Positions 16,518-25,430 of a DNA stretch of 64,000 nucleotides are shown here, piece by piece (position 1 is the first letter of the stretch; every line of letters starts with the position of its first letter). The stretch is from assembly GCF_003344785.1 (NCBI RefSeq), contig NZ_QPMK01000001.1:280651-344650 (forward strand). Direction: 5' to 3'. This DNA comes from Thalassococcus profundi. GTDB lineage: Bacteria > Pseudomonadota > Alphaproteobacteria > Rhodobacterales > Rhodobacteraceae. The translations under genes and the position numbers were made by a program. The notes beneath the pieces were generated by a model. The model had not been told where the DNA came from and searched no databases. It saw only the letters and a list, made by a program, of their open reading frames with translations.

Positions 16518-17789
16518 TCACCACATCAACTTGCGCATGTCGCCGAGCAGCGTCTTGAGCGTCACGCAGAAGCGTGCGGCAAGCGCGCCGTCCACCGCGC
16601 GGTGATCGTAGCTGAGCGACAGAGGCTGCATCAGGCGCGGCTCGAACTCGGACCCGTTCCAGACCGGCGCCATCTTGGACCGGGTGAGGCCCAGGATCGC
16701 CACCTCGGGCGCGTTGACGATGGGCGTGAAGGACGTGCCCCCGATCCCGCCCAGCGACGAGATGGTAAAGGTGGCGCCCTGCATGTCCTTGGACTTGAGC
16801 TCGCCGTCGCGGGCGGCTTTCGACAGGGTCATCAGTTCCTTGGAAATCTCCACCAGCCCCTTGCGGTCGGCATCCTTGATGACCGGAACCATCAGGCCGT
16901 TGGGCGTATCGGCGGCAAACCCGATGTTGTAGAAATCCTTCTTGATCAGCTTGTCGCCGTCGGGGTGGATCGAGCTGTTGAACTCCCAGTGCTGCTTGAG
17001 CGCCGAGACGCTGGCCTTGATGACGAAGGACAGCAGTGTCACGCGGTAGCCGTCTTCCTTGGCCTGGGTGTCCATCTCCTTGCGGTACTTGTCGAGTTCG
17101 GTGATGTCCGCCTCGTCGTTGTGGGTGACATGCGGGATGTTGAGCCAGGAGCGGTGCAGCGCGGGGCCCGAGATCTTCTTGATCCGGGACATTTCCACCT
17201 CTTCGATGGGCCCGAACTTGGAGAAATCCACCGCCGGGATCGGCGGGATGCCCATGCCGCCCGCGACAGCGCCGCCACCGGCGGAGGGGGCGACCTGGCT
17301 CTTCATCGCCTTTTCGACATCTTCGCGCAGGATGCGACCCTTGCGACCGCTGCCGTTGACCTTGTTGAGGTCGATCTCGACCCGGCGCGCAAAGGCGCGA
17401 ACCGACGGCGAGGCGTGGACCTTGGAAAAGCCGGCGTCGGTGACCGGAGCCGAAGCGGGCGCCGGTGCGGAGGATGCTGCCGGTGCTTCCTGCTTCGGCG
17501 CGTCCTTCTTTGGCTCTTCCTTTTTCTCTTCCTTGGCCGGCGAGTCGCCGCCCGAGGTTTCTTCGAAGATCATGATGACCGTGCCTTCGGACACCTTGTC
17601 ACCCTCGGAGACCTTGATCTCCTTGACCTTGCCGGCAGCGGGCGACGGCACTTCCATCGTCGCCTTGTCGCTCTCGAGCTCGATCAGCGCGTCTTCCTTG
17701 GCCACGGTGTCGCCGACCGAAACCAGGATGCTCACCACCGGCACATCGCTGAAATCGCCGATATCGGGGACTTTTACGTCTGTCGTCAT
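16518..17789 (-). CDS. aceF: Pyruvate dehydrogenase E2, dihydrolipoamide acetyltransferase (423 aa)
   Basis: Core of the pyruvate dehydrogenase complex; transfers the acetyl group from lipoate to CoA. There is one lipoyl domain (residues 1-76, [14 protein letters not shown]), an Ala/Pro/Lys-rich linker, an E3/E1-binding domain ([19 protein letters not shown], then [13 protein letters not shown]), and a catalytic domain ending in DHRAVDGA with His396. E. coli AceF has three lipoyl domains, so this is the short form. The frame is open to 17855, but ATG at 17789 has GGAG eight bases ahead and avoids overlap with aceE, which stops at 17815. It is followed ten bases later by lpdA. Confidence 0.93.
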   Translation of the reverse strand: MTTDVKVPDIGDFSDVPVVSILVSVGDTVAKEDALIELESDKATMEVPSPAAGKVKEIKVSEGDKVSEGTVIMIFEETSGGDSPAKEEKKEEPKKDAPKQEAPAASSAPAPASAPVTDAGFSKVHASPSVRAFARRVEIDLNKVNGSGRKGRILREDVEKAMKSQVAPSAGGGAVAGGMGIPPIPAVDFSKFGPIEEVEMSRIKKISGPALHRSWLNIPHVTHNDEADITELDKYRKEMDTQAKEDGYRVTLLSFVIKASVSALKQHWEFNSSIHPDGDKLIKKDFYNIGFAADTPNGLMVPVIKDADRKGLVEISKELMTLSKAARDGELKSKDMQGATFTISSLGGIGGTSFTPIVNAPEVAILGLTRSKMAPVWNGSEFEPRLMQPLSLSYDHRAVDGALAARFCVTLKTLLGDMRKLMW

Positions 17790-17814
17790 AGTCTTGTCTC
17801 CTCGTTCCGCCGTC

Positions 17815-20472
17815 TCAGACCAGGCGCGGGTTCGGCTTGCCGCCGTCGATGTCATATTTGCTCAGGGCTTTCTCGAGGTCCTTCTCGGACACGGCCCCGT
17901 CGCGGTAGAGGTCCACCATCGCCGCCGCGGCGATGTGGTTGGCGTCCACCTCGAAGAACTTGCGCAGGTTCACCCGGCTGTCGGATCGGCCGAAACCGTC
18001 GGTGCCCAGCACCGTGAACCGGTTCGGGACAAAAGCGCGGATCTGTTCGCCGTAGTTCTTGATGTAGTCGGTGGCGCAGATCACCGGACCCTTGAGGCCG
18101 TCCATCACCTGGGTGACGTAGGGCACGCGCTCTTCCGCCAGCGGGTTCAGACGGTTGTGGCGCAGGCAATCCTGGCCGTCGCGCGCCAGTTCGTTGAAGC
18201 TGGTCGCGGACCAGATGTCCGAGGTGACACCGAAGTCCTCCTTGAGCATCTCGGCCGCCTTGATCGCCTGCACCAGGATCGTGCCCGATCCCATGAGGTT
18301 CACATGCTTCTTCGCGGGCTTCGCGGTCTTCTGCATCCGGTAAAGGCCCTTGATGATGCCCTCCTCGGCGCCCATCGGCATCTCGGGATGGTGGTAGTTC
18401 TCGTTCATCAGGGTGAGATAGAAGAACACGTCCTCCTGATCGACGAACATGCGCTGCAACCCGTGCTGCACGATCACCGCGACCTCGTAGCTGAAGGTCG
18501 GATCGTAGCTGATGCAGTTCGGGATGGTGCCCGCGAGGATGTGGCTGTGCCCGTCCTCGTGTTGCAGGCCCTCGCCGTTCAGCGTGGTCCGGCCCGCCGT
18601 GCCGCCCAGCATGAAGCCGCGCGCGCGGCTGTCGCCGGCGGCCCAGGCCAGATCGCCGATGCGCTGGAAGCCGAACATCGAGTAGTAGATGTAGAACGGG
18701 ATCATCGGCACGCCGTGGGTGCTGTAGGACGTCGCCGCGGCGATCCAGTCCGCCATGGCGCCGGCTTCGTTGATGCCTTCCTGCAGGACCTGGCCGTCCT
18801 TGCTTTCCTTGTAGAACATCATCTGGTCGGCATCCTGGGGCGTGTAGTTCTGCCCCAGCGGATTGTAGATGCCCACGGACCGGAACAGCCCTTCCATGCC
18901 GAAGGTGCGGGATTCGTCCGGCACGATCGGCACGACGTTCTTGCCCACCTTCTTGTCGCGCAGAAGCGTGGTCAGGATGCGGACAAAGGCCATTGTGGTG
19001 GAAATCTCGCGGTCGCCGGTGGATTCCAGCTGGCCCTTGAAGGCCGACAGCTGCGGCACCTCGAGCTTGGGCGCGTCCCGCCAGTCGCGTTTCGGGAACT
19101 CACCGCCCAGTTCGCGGCGACGTTCGGTCATGTAGGCCTTTTGCGCGTTGTTCAGGCTGACGAAGGGCGCGTTCTTGATGTCGGCATCGTCCACCGGGAT
19201 CTTGAAGCGGTCGCGCATGGCGCGCAGCTGCTCGTCCTGCATCTTCTTCTGCTGGTGGGTGGTGTTCTGCCCCTCACCGGCGGTGCCCATGCCGTAGCCC
19301 TTGACCGTCTTGACCAGCAGACAGGTCGGCTGGCCTTCGGTCTTGGTGGCGCGCAGGAAGGCGTTGTAGACCTTTTTCGGGTCGTGTCCGCCGCGGCGCA
19401 GGCCCCAGATCTGGTCGTCGGACCAGTCGGCCACCAGTTCGGCGGTTTCGGGATACTTGCCGAAGAAATGCTCGCGGATATAGGCGCCGTCCTTGGATTT
19501 GAACGTCTGGTAGTCGCCGTCGATGGTTTCATCCATCAGCTGGCGCAGCTTGCCCGAGGTGTCCTTTTCCAGCAATTCGTCCCAACCGCGGCCCCAGAGC
19601 AGCTTGATCACGTCCCAGCCGGCGCCGCGGAAGGCGCCTTCGAGTTCTTGCACGATCTTGGAGTTGCCGCGCACCGGACCGTCGAGCCGTTGCAGGTTGC
19701 AGTTCACCACGAAGATGAGGTTGTCGAGCCCCTCGCGCGCGGCGAGGTTGATGGCGCCCAGGCTTTCGGGCTCGTCCATCTCGCCGTCGCCGAGGAAGCA
19801 CCAGACCTTGCGGTCGCCCATGTCGATATGGCCGCGGTTGTGCATGTATTTCATGAACCGCGCCTGGTAGATCGCCATCAGAGGGCCGAGGCCCATGCTG
19901 ACCGTCGGGAACTGCCAGTAATCCGGCATCAGCCAAGGGTGTGGATAGGAGGACAGCCCGCTGCCCGACACTTCGGAGCGGAAGGATTCCAGCTGATCCT
20001 GGCTGATCCGGCCCTCCATGAAGGACCGGGCATAGATGCCGGGGACGACGTGACCCTGGAAGAACACCAGGTCGCCGCCATGCATGGCGGATCTCGCGCG
20101 CCAGAAATGGTTCAGACCGACGTCGTACAGCGCCGCGGAGGAGGCGAAGGAGGCGATGTGACCGCCGTATTCGCTGCTTTCCTTGTTGCGGCGGACGACC
20201 GTCGCCATGGCGTTCCAGCGGTTGATCGTGCGGATGCGCCATTCGGTTTCGTAATCGCCGGGCATGTCGACTTCGTCATCTGGCGAGATGGTGTTCTGAT
20301 ACGGCGTCGTGGCTGAAAACGGCAGGGTCGCACCGGCGGCGCGCGCCTGCTGCACGGCCTTGTCGAGCAGGAAATGCGCGCGGTCGGGACCGTCGCGCAT
20401 GATCACGTCTTCGATCGCTTCCCGCCATTCGCCGGATTCAATCGGATCGATATCGTTCTGGCTGTCTTTCAT
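17815..20472 (-). CDS. aceE: Pyruvate dehydrogenase E1, homodimeric type (885 aa)
   Basis: Thiamine-diphosphate-dependent decarboxylation of pyruvate and acetylation of E2 lipoate. It is the single-chain E. coli-like AceE, not the PdhA/PdhB heterodimer more usual in alphaproteobacteria. The ThDP motif runs from GDGEMDEPESLGAINLAARE to FVVNCN. Other AceE hallmarks include HMNNRGHIDMGDRKVW-like sequence (YMHNRGHIDMGDRKVW here), GKLRQLMDETIDGDYQ and MIPFYIYYSMFGFQR. Length is normal. The start ATG is preceded by AAGGGAGAGGTCG. First gene of aceE-aceF-lpdA. Confidence 0.95.
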   Translation of the reverse strand: MKDSQNDIDPIESGEWREAIEDVIMRDGPDRAHFLLDKAVQQARAAGATLPFSATTPYQNTISPDDEVDMPGDYETEWRIRTINRWNAMATVVRRNKESSEYGGHIASFASSAALYDVGLNHFWRARSAMHGGDLVFFQGHVVPGIYARSFMEGRISQDQLESFRSEVSGSGLSSYPHPWLMPDYWQFPTVSMGLGPLMAIYQARFMKYMHNRGHIDMGDRKVWCFLGDGEMDEPESLGAINLAAREGLDNLIFVVNCNLQRLDGPVRGNSKIVQELEGAFRGAGWDVIKLLWGRGWDELLEKDTSGKLRQLMDETIDGDYQTFKSKDGAYIREHFFGKYPETAELVADWSDDQIWGLRRGGHDPKKVYNAFLRATKTEGQPTCLLVKTVKGYGMGTAGEGQNTTHQQKKMQDEQLRAMRDRFKIPVDDADIKNAPFVSLNNAQKAYMTERRRELGGEFPKRDWRDAPKLEVPQLSAFKGQLESTGDREISTTMAFVRILTTLLRDKKVGKNVVPIVPDESRTFGMEGLFRSVGIYNPLGQNYTPQDADQMMFYKESKDGQVLQEGINEAGAMADWIAAATSYSTHGVPMIPFYIYYSMFGFQRIGDLAWAAGDSRARGFMLGGTAGRTTLNGEGLQHEDGHSHILAGTIPNCISYDPTFSYEVAVIVQHGLQRMFVDQEDVFFYLTLMNENYHHPEMPMGAEEGIIKGLYRMQKTAKPAKKHVNLMGSGTILVQAIKAAEMLKEDFGVTSDIWSATSFNELARDGQDCLRHNRLNPLAEERVPYVTQVMDGLKGPVICATDYIKNYGEQIRAFVPNRFTVLGTDGFGRSDSRVNLRKFFEVDANHIAAAAMVDLYRDGAVSEKDLEKALSKYDIDGGKPNPRLV

Positions 20473-20516
20473 CGACCTCTCCCTTCGTGTCGCGCCGCCG
20501 TTGCGGCGAGGAATTC

Positions 20517-20533
20517 GTTCAGCGTTAAACGTT
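20517..20533 (-). promoter_or_regulatory. Operator-like element, copy 1 (aceE upstream)
   Basis: On the minus strand it reads AACGTTTAACGCTGAAC. A second copy in opposite orientation lies 125 bases away (20659-20675) and matches at 15 of 17 bases. The centre (TTAACG) is near-palindromic around CG, a layout common for LacI-family regulators. It lies 45 bases ahead of the aceE start. Confidence 0.5.
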
Positions 20534-20658
20534 CCACCGCATACGCCGAAGAATATTGATTTTCACGGTTTTCCGCGGTCGCGTCGTCCCTAGCACAGGT
20601 CTTTCCCCAAGGGCAGTTCCGCAGATGCATAGCATTGATGCGTCTGGTGCATGGCAAA

Positions 20659-20675
20659 AACGCTTAACGTTGAAC
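20659..20675 (+). promoter_or_regulatory. Operator-like element, copy 2 (aceE upstream)
   Basis: Reads AACGCTTAACGTTGAAC; inverted partner of the element at 20517-20533. Two distant copies would suit a looping repressor. The regulator is unknown. Confidence 0.5.
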
Positions 20676-20797
20676 GATCTTGTCTGTGGGCGCATTGGCG
20701 GCACAGATTCCTCCCTTTTCAGGCAGCAGACCATGTGTCGCGCACAAAATGCAAGTAAAGGGCGAATTTGACAGGGAAATCGCGCTGCAGCGCGGCG

Positions 20798-21970
20798 TCA
20801 GCGGAAGGGTTTTTCCAGCGGCACGACACGGCTTTGCGCTTCGGCCTCAAGCTCTTCGAAGTCGAAATTGTCGAGCCTGCGCGCGCGCCGCCCGGCCTTA
20901 TCGGCGCTGATCTTGATCTCGGCGATGTCCTTGGACGCCTGCCCGAAATGTCGATCCAGGTTCTCCACCCGGCTGCCCAGACGATCCACATCGGCGTAAA
21001 GCAGCCCCAGTTCACGGCGAATCGCGCCCGCCTGTTCCTGCATCCGCGCATCCTTGAGGATCGCGCGCATGGTGTTGAGCGTCGCCATGCAGGTGGTGGG
21101 CGAGACGATCCAGACCCGGGCGGCGAAACCGTCGCGCACGATCTCGGGAAAGTTGGCGTGCAGCTCGGCATAGACCGCTTCGGAGGGCAGGAACATCAGC
21201 GCGCCGTCGGCGGTCTCGCCTTCGATGATGTAGCGTTCGGAAATGTCCTTGATGTGCTTGCGCACCGCCAGCCGCAGCGCCTGCGCGGCGCGGGTCAGCT
21301 GTTCCTGCGTCTCGGCCCGGCGCAGCTGTTCGTAAGCCTCCAGCGGGAACTTGCTGTCGATGCAGATCGGCCCCGGCGGATTCGGCAGGTGAATGAGGCA
21401 ATCGGCCCGGCGGCTGTTCGACAGCGTCGCCTGCAGCGTGTAGCTGTCTTTGGGCAGCGCCTTGCCGACGATGTCGGTCAGCTGGATTTCCCCGAACGCC
21501 CCGCGCGTCTGCTTGTTGCTGAGGATATCCTGCAACGACAGCACGTCGCCCGACAGCTTGGTGATGTTGGCCTGCGCCTTGTCGATGCTTTCCAGCCGTT
21601 GTTGCAGATCGCCCAAGGATTGCGCCGTGCGGCGGGCCGAGCCATGCAGGTTCTCGGTCATCTGGCTTTGCACCTGCGCGAGCCGCTGCTCCATCAGTTG
21701 CAGCATCGCGGTCTGGCTTTTGGCCTGCGCCTCGCTGACGTGGTGAAGCCCGCCCGCCAGCCGTTCCTGCCCGTCGCCCAAGCCCTTCACCGTCTGGCCC
21801 ATATGGCCGATCTGCGCCGCCAGCGGCTCGGTCAGACGCGCCGAACGTCCTGCCGCGCGCAGGGCGAGGATCAGCAGCACGGCGATCAGGCACAGCGCGG
21901 CAAAACCCGCAAGCGCCAGCAGGACAAAGGGATCGTTCAGGTCGAAGGTGGTGTCGCCGAAGGTGATCAT
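20798..21970 (-). CDS. rmuC: DNA recombination protein RmuC (390 aa)
   Basis: RmuC-family protein limiting recombination between inverted repeats; it has a PD-(D/E)XK-like nuclease core. An N-terminal membrane segment ([20 protein letters not shown], near residue 15-35) is followed by a long coiled coil rich in Gln/Leu ([20 protein letters not shown]). The core has the typical [19 protein letters not shown] and [11 protein letters not shown] motifs. The ATG at 21970 overlaps the mutL stop as ATGA, so the two repair genes are translationally coupled; a longer frame exists upstream but runs through mutL. Confidence 0.9.
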   Translation of the reverse strand: MITFGDTTFDLNDPFVLLALAGFAALCLIAVLLILALRAAGRSARLTEPLAAQIGHMGQTVKGLGDGQERLAGGLHHVSEAQAKSQTAMLQLMEQRLAQVQSQMTENLHGSARRTAQSLGDLQQRLESIDKAQANITKLSGDVLSLQDILSNKQTRGAFGEIQLTDIVGKALPKDSYTLQATLSNSRRADCLIHLPNPPGPICIDSKFPLEAYEQLRRAETQEQLTRAAQALRLAVRKHIKDISERYIIEGETADGALMFLPSEAVYAELHANFPEIVRDGFAARVWIVSPTTCMATLNTMRAILKDARMQEQAGAIRRELGLLYADVDRLGSRVENLDRHFGQASKDIAEIKISADKAGRRARRLDNFDFEELEAEAQSRVVPLEKPFR

Positions 21971-23799
21971 GTGCGCCCGAACAGCCGCTCGATATCGGCC
22001 AGCTTGAGTTCCACGTATGTGGGCCGGCCGTGATTGCACTGGCCGGAATGCGGCGTCGCCTCCATCTCGCGCAGGAGCGCGTTCATCTCTTCGGCGCGCA
22101 TGACGCGGCCCGAGCGGATGGAGCCGTGGCAGGCGACGCGGCTCAGGATCGCTTCGATCTTTTCCTGCACCAGCGCGCTCGATCCGGTGTCGGCCAGTTC
22201 GTCCAGCACATCGCGCAACAGCGCCTCGGCATTGACCTCGCCCAGGATCGCGGGGGTTTCGCGCACGGCGACGGCCCCGCCGCCGAAAGGTTCGATGCCA
22301 AGACCCATGCGGTATAGATCGTCCGAGATGTCGAGCAACCGGGCGGCGTCGTCGGAGGATAGCTCGACGATTTCGGGGATCAGCAGCGCCTGCGCAGCGA
22401 CGCCGGTTCCGGCCATCTGGCGTTTGAGTTTTTCGTAGACCAGCCGTTCGTGGGCGGCGTGTTGATCGACGATGACCATGCCGTCAGGGGTCTGGGCGAT
22501 GATGTAGTTCTCGTGCACCTGCCCGCGGGCGGCGCCCAGCGGCTGCGCCGTCTCCTCAAGCCCTTGCGGGCTTTCCTCGACCGGGGCCACGGTGCGGCCG
22601 CTGTAGGCCGTCTCCATTTCGGCAAAGCCGGGGGCCTGGGCCACGTGGGCCGCCTGCCGCGCGCCAAGGCTGGGGCGGTCCATCTGGTAGACTCGCGGCC
22701 CGGCCGGTTCGGGCCGCATCGCGCCAAGGGTCATGTTCGCGACGGTCGACGAGGCGCGATGTCCGGCCTCGGCCAGCGCGTGACGCAGGGCCGAGATGAT
22801 CAGGCCGCGCACAAGGCCCGGATCGCGGAACCGCACCTCGGACTTTGCCGGGTGCACGTTCACGTCGACCTTGTGCGGGTCGCAATCGACGAAAAGCGCC
22901 ACCGCCGGGTGCCGGTCGCGGCTGAGGAAATCGGCATAGGCCCCGCGCAGGGCGCCGATCAGCAGCTTGTCGCGGACCGGTCGGCCATTGACGAAAAGAT
23001 GCTGCGCCACGGCAGAGCCCCGCGAATAGGTCGGCAGGGCGGCAAAGCCGGTCAGCCTCAACCCTTCGCGCTCGGCGTCGATGGCGAGCGCGTTCTCGGT
23101 GAACTCGCGCCCCATGACCTGCCCCAGGCGCCCGCGCAGCGCATCGAAAAGGTCGCCGGTCAGCGGGTCGGCGCGGAAGGTCACGCGCCCGTCGCCACCG
23201 CCCGACACGTCGCGCAGGGTGAACCCGACCGCCGGTTCGGCCATGGCCAGACGTCGCAGAACCTCGCCCACGGCCTGGGTCTCGGCCCGGTCGCTGCGCA
23301 GGAACTTGAGCCGCGCCGGCGTCGCGTAGAAGAGATCGCGCAGGGTGACCACCGTGCCGCCGTTCAGCGCCGAGGGCCGCACCTTGCCCGCCTCGCCGCC
23401 GCTCACCGTGATCTCGCAGGCCTCGGACCCGGCGGCGCGGCTGGTGATGGTGAGCCGCCCGACCGCGGCCAGCGACGGCAACGCCTCGCCGCGGAAGCCG
23501 AAGGACTGGATGTCGAGCAGGTCGGAGCCGTCTATCTTGGAGGTGGCGTGCCGCGACAGGGCCAGCGGCAAGTCGTCCGGTGTCATGCCGCAGCCGTCGT
23601 CCGTGACCCGGATCAGGGTCTTTCCGCCATCGGCGATCTCGACCGTGACGCGGCGCGCGCCGGCGTCGATGGCGTTCTCGATCAGCTCCTTGACCGCCGA
23701 GGCCGGGCGCTCGACCACTTCTCCAGCGGCGATGCGGTTGACGGCCGCATCGTCCAGCTGTCGTATGACAGGGCGCATATTGGGGACATGGGTGTTCAT
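21967..23799 (-). CDS. mutL: DNA mismatch repair protein MutL (610 aa)
   Basis: Links mismatch recognition by MutS to strand removal. The N-terminal GHKL ATPase has [17 protein letters not shown] and FGFRGEAL. The C-terminal dimerisation domain carries [12 protein letters not shown], the DQHA(X)2E(X)4E metal-binding motif of endonuclease-active MutL, so this organism probably nicks DNA through MutL itself rather than MutH. ATG at 23799 gives the N-terminus [17 protein letters not shown]; an ATG at 23778 (MRPVIRQ) is also possible, as neither has a strong ribosome binding site. Followed by rmuC with a 4-base overlap. Confidence 0.94.
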   Translation of the reverse strand: MNTHVPNMRPVIRQLDDAAVNRIAAGEVVERPASAVKELIENAIDAGARRVTVEIADGGKTLIRVTDDGCGMTPDDLPLALSRHATSKIDGSDLLDIQSFGFRGEALPSLAAVGRLTITSRAAGSEACEITVSGGEAGKVRPSALNGGTVVTLRDLFYATPARLKFLRSDRAETQAVGEVLRRLAMAEPAVGFTLRDVSGGGDGRVTFRADPLTGDLFDALRGRLGQVMGREFTENALAIDAEREGLRLTGFAALPTYSRGSAVAQHLFVNGRPVRDKLLIGALRGAYADFLSRDRHPAVALFVDCDPHKVDVNVHPAKSEVRFRDPGLVRGLIISALRHALAEAGHRASSTVANMTLGAMRPEPAGPRVYQMDRPSLGARQAAHVAQAPGFAEMETAYSGRTVAPVEESPQGLEETAQPLGAARGQVHENYIIAQTPDGMVIVDQHAAHERLVYEKLKRQMAGTGVAAQALLIPEIVELSSDDAARLLDISDDLYRMGLGIEPFGGGAVAVRETPAILGEVNAEALLRDVLDELADTGSSALVQEKIEAILSRVACHGSIRSGRVMRAEEMNALLREMEATPHSGQCNHGRPTYVELKLADIERLFGRT

Positions 23800-23924
23800 G
23801 CCACAAGACCTAGCAGGCTCGGGACGATTCTGGAACGACGGAATTGCCTTGTCGCGTTCCGATCCCGGCTCTTGACCCGTGGCCGAATTGCCGCCAGATC
23901 ACGGAAATTTATTAACGCAACAAT

Positions 23925-23966
23925 AGTTCATTGGTCGCAATGGAACTTTAAGATTATTGCTATAGT
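23925..23966 (+). promoter_or_regulatory. A+T-rich promoter region with dyad, upstream of the 33-codon ORF
   Basis: AGTTCATTG (23925-23933) and CAATGGAACT (23938-23947) form an inverted repeat with one unpaired base. TATAGT at 23961-23966 is a good -10 but no -35 fits at 17 bp. The stretch is markedly A+T-rich compared with its surroundings. It could serve a rightward promoter under activator control. Confidence 0.4.
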
Positions 23967-24002
23967 TATTGACGCAGTTCAATCGACATGCAGGAGGCTC
24001 TC

Positions 24003-24104
24003 ATGCTCGTTCCGCGTATCACCTTCGACACCATCGCCGCCGTCTACGGCGACGATTTCGCCCGCACCTGGTTTACACCGGTCTCTCTGATCGCCGGGCG
24101 CTGA
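24003..24104 (+). CDS. Possible 33-aa small protein with strong ribosome binding site
   Basis: ATG at 24003 is preceded by AGGAGG with a five-base spacer, one of the best ribosome binding sites in the window. The peptide reads MLVPRITFDTIAAVYGDDFA and then RTWFTPVSLIAGR. It has no signal peptide or membrane segment. The codon choice (ATC, ACC, GCC, GAC) matches local coding sequence. I know no family; it may be a true small protein, a leader peptide, or the remnant of a longer gene. It ends three bases before the convergent puuD stop, and it diverges from mutL. Confidence 0.5.
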   Translation: MLVPRITFDTIAAVYGDDFARTWFTPVSLIAGR

Positions 24105-24107
24105 CGC

Positions 24108-25328
24108 TCACCCGCCCGTCGCGGCGTCGTACCACGCGCGGATCGCCGCGCGCTCGGTCTCTTCCATGTAGCTGACGTTGCCCGGCGGCATCGCGTGGCT
24201 GAGACCGGATTGCAGATAGATGGCCCGCGCATTTCCGGCGATCTGCGCGGCATCGTCCAGACGGACACCTTTTGGCGGCCACAGGATCCCGTCCCAGAAC
24301 GGCTCTGCCGCGTGGCACATGGAGCAGCGGCCAAGAACGATATCCTGCACGTGATCGAATCCCTGGGCCTGCGCGAACCGTTGTTCCGGCGACCCGGCCA
24401 TATCGGCATCGGCGCGGAACATCGGCGCGGTACTCAGCCACATGATGAGAATGAACAGGATCGCCGTGACCGCCCAGGTCCAGGTTGGTTGGCCCGTACG
24501 TGCGTGCATCGAGTTGAAATAGTGCCGGATCGTCACCCCCATCAGGAACACCAGCGACGCGATCAGCCAGTTGTATTCGGATGCGAAAGCCAGCGGATAG
24601 TGATTGCTCAGCATCAGGAAGATCACCGGCAGGGTGAGGTAGTTGTTGTGGGTGCTGCGCTGCTTGGCGATCTTGCCGTATTTCGCATCCGGCGTGCGGC
24701 CCGCGATCAGGTCGTCGACGACGATCTTCTGGTTCGGGATGATGGTGAAGAAGACGTTGCCGCTCATGATCGTGGCGGTAAAGGCGCCTAGGTGGAGCAG
24801 CGCCGCACGGCCTGAGAACACGCTGGTGTAGAAATAGGCCATCCCGACGAGGATGACGTAGAGCAGGATCATCAGCCGCGTGTTGTCCTCGCCAAAGCGG
24901 CTCTTGCAGATCAGGTCATAGGCGACCCAGCCCAACCCCAGCGAAGCGAGCGAGATGCCCACCGCCTGCCAGCGCGTCAGATCCATCACGGCGGGGTCGA
25001 TCAGATAGAATTCCGCGCCGAGATAATAGACCAGCGCCAGCAGCGCGAAGCCCGACAGCCAGGTCGAATAGCTTTGCCATTTGTGCCAGATCAGCCCGCC
25101 CGGCATGTGATCCGGCGCCACCAGATATTTCTGGATGTGGTAGAACCCGCCGCCATGCACCTGCCATTCCTCGCCATCGGCGCCCGACGGCAGATTACGG
25201 TCGCGGTGCAGGCCCAGGTCCAGCGCGATGAAGTAGAAGGACGACCCGATCCAGGCGATCGCGGTGATGACATGCAGCCATCTTATGGCGAATTCCAACC
25301 ATGCGCCCATTGCTGCCAGATCGTACAT
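24108..25328 (-). CDS. puuD: Urate hydroxylase PuuD, membrane-bound with cytochrome c domain (406 aa)
   Basis: Oxidises urate to 5-hydroxyisourate in purine breakdown and passes electrons to the respiratory chain. The N-terminal part has eight or so membrane segments with conserved WLHVITAIAWIGSSFYF and GGGFYHIQKY. The C-terminal ~85 residues form a cytochrome c domain with the heme site CSMCH. The PuuD family combines exactly these two parts. Start ATG has AGGAG six bases ahead. No other urate pathway gene (hiuH, uraD, allantoinase) is in the window. Divergent from a LysR-type regulator, which may control it. Confidence 0.88.
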   Translation of the reverse strand: MYDLAAMGAWLEFAIRWLHVITAIAWIGSSFYFIALDLGLHRDRNLPSGADGEEWQVHGGGFYHIQKYLVAPDHMPGGLIWHKWQSYSTWLSGFALLALVYYLGAEFYLIDPAVMDLTRWQAVGISLASLGLGWVAYDLICKSRFGEDNTRLMILLYVILVGMAYFYTSVFSGRAALLHLGAFTATIMSGNVFFTIIPNQKIVVDDLIAGRTPDAKYGKIAKQRSTHNNYLTLPVIFLMLSNHYPLAFASEYNWLIASLVFLMGVTIRHYFNSMHARTGQPTWTWAVTAILFILIMWLSTAPMFRADADMAGSPEQRFAQAQGFDHVQDIVLGRCSMCHAAEPFWDGILWPPKGVRLDDAAQIAGNARAIYLQSGLSHAMPPGNVSYMEETERAAIRAWYDAATGG

Positions 25329-25388
25329 TGTCTGCTCCTGTCCCGTGATGCCGTCACGCTATACGGGCGAGGACTTGTTTGTTAATCA

Positions 25389-25411
25389 TTGAAATCACCA
25401 AGCAGTTTCAA
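25389..25411. promoter_or_regulatory. Candidate LysR-type operator between puuD and the regulator gene
   Basis: TTGAAA-N11-TTTCAA is a perfect 6+6 inverted repeat with the 11-base spacing typical of LysR-family sites. It ends 19 bases before the regulator start and 61-83 bases upstream of the puuD start, fitting autoregulation plus divergent control. A second, nested repeat TTTC-N11-GAAA overlaps it at 25406-25424. Confidence 0.6.
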
Positions 25412-25430
25412 AAATCATGCGAAAGTCGAA

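Larger units (their letters stand above)
20473..20797. other. aceE upstream region, no gene
   Basis: About 325 bases between the divergent-free ends of aceE (start) and rmuC (stop), both on the minus strand. It carries the two inverted operator-like copies listed separately and presumably the aceE promoter. No intrinsic terminator for rmuC was seen here. Confidence 0.6.
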
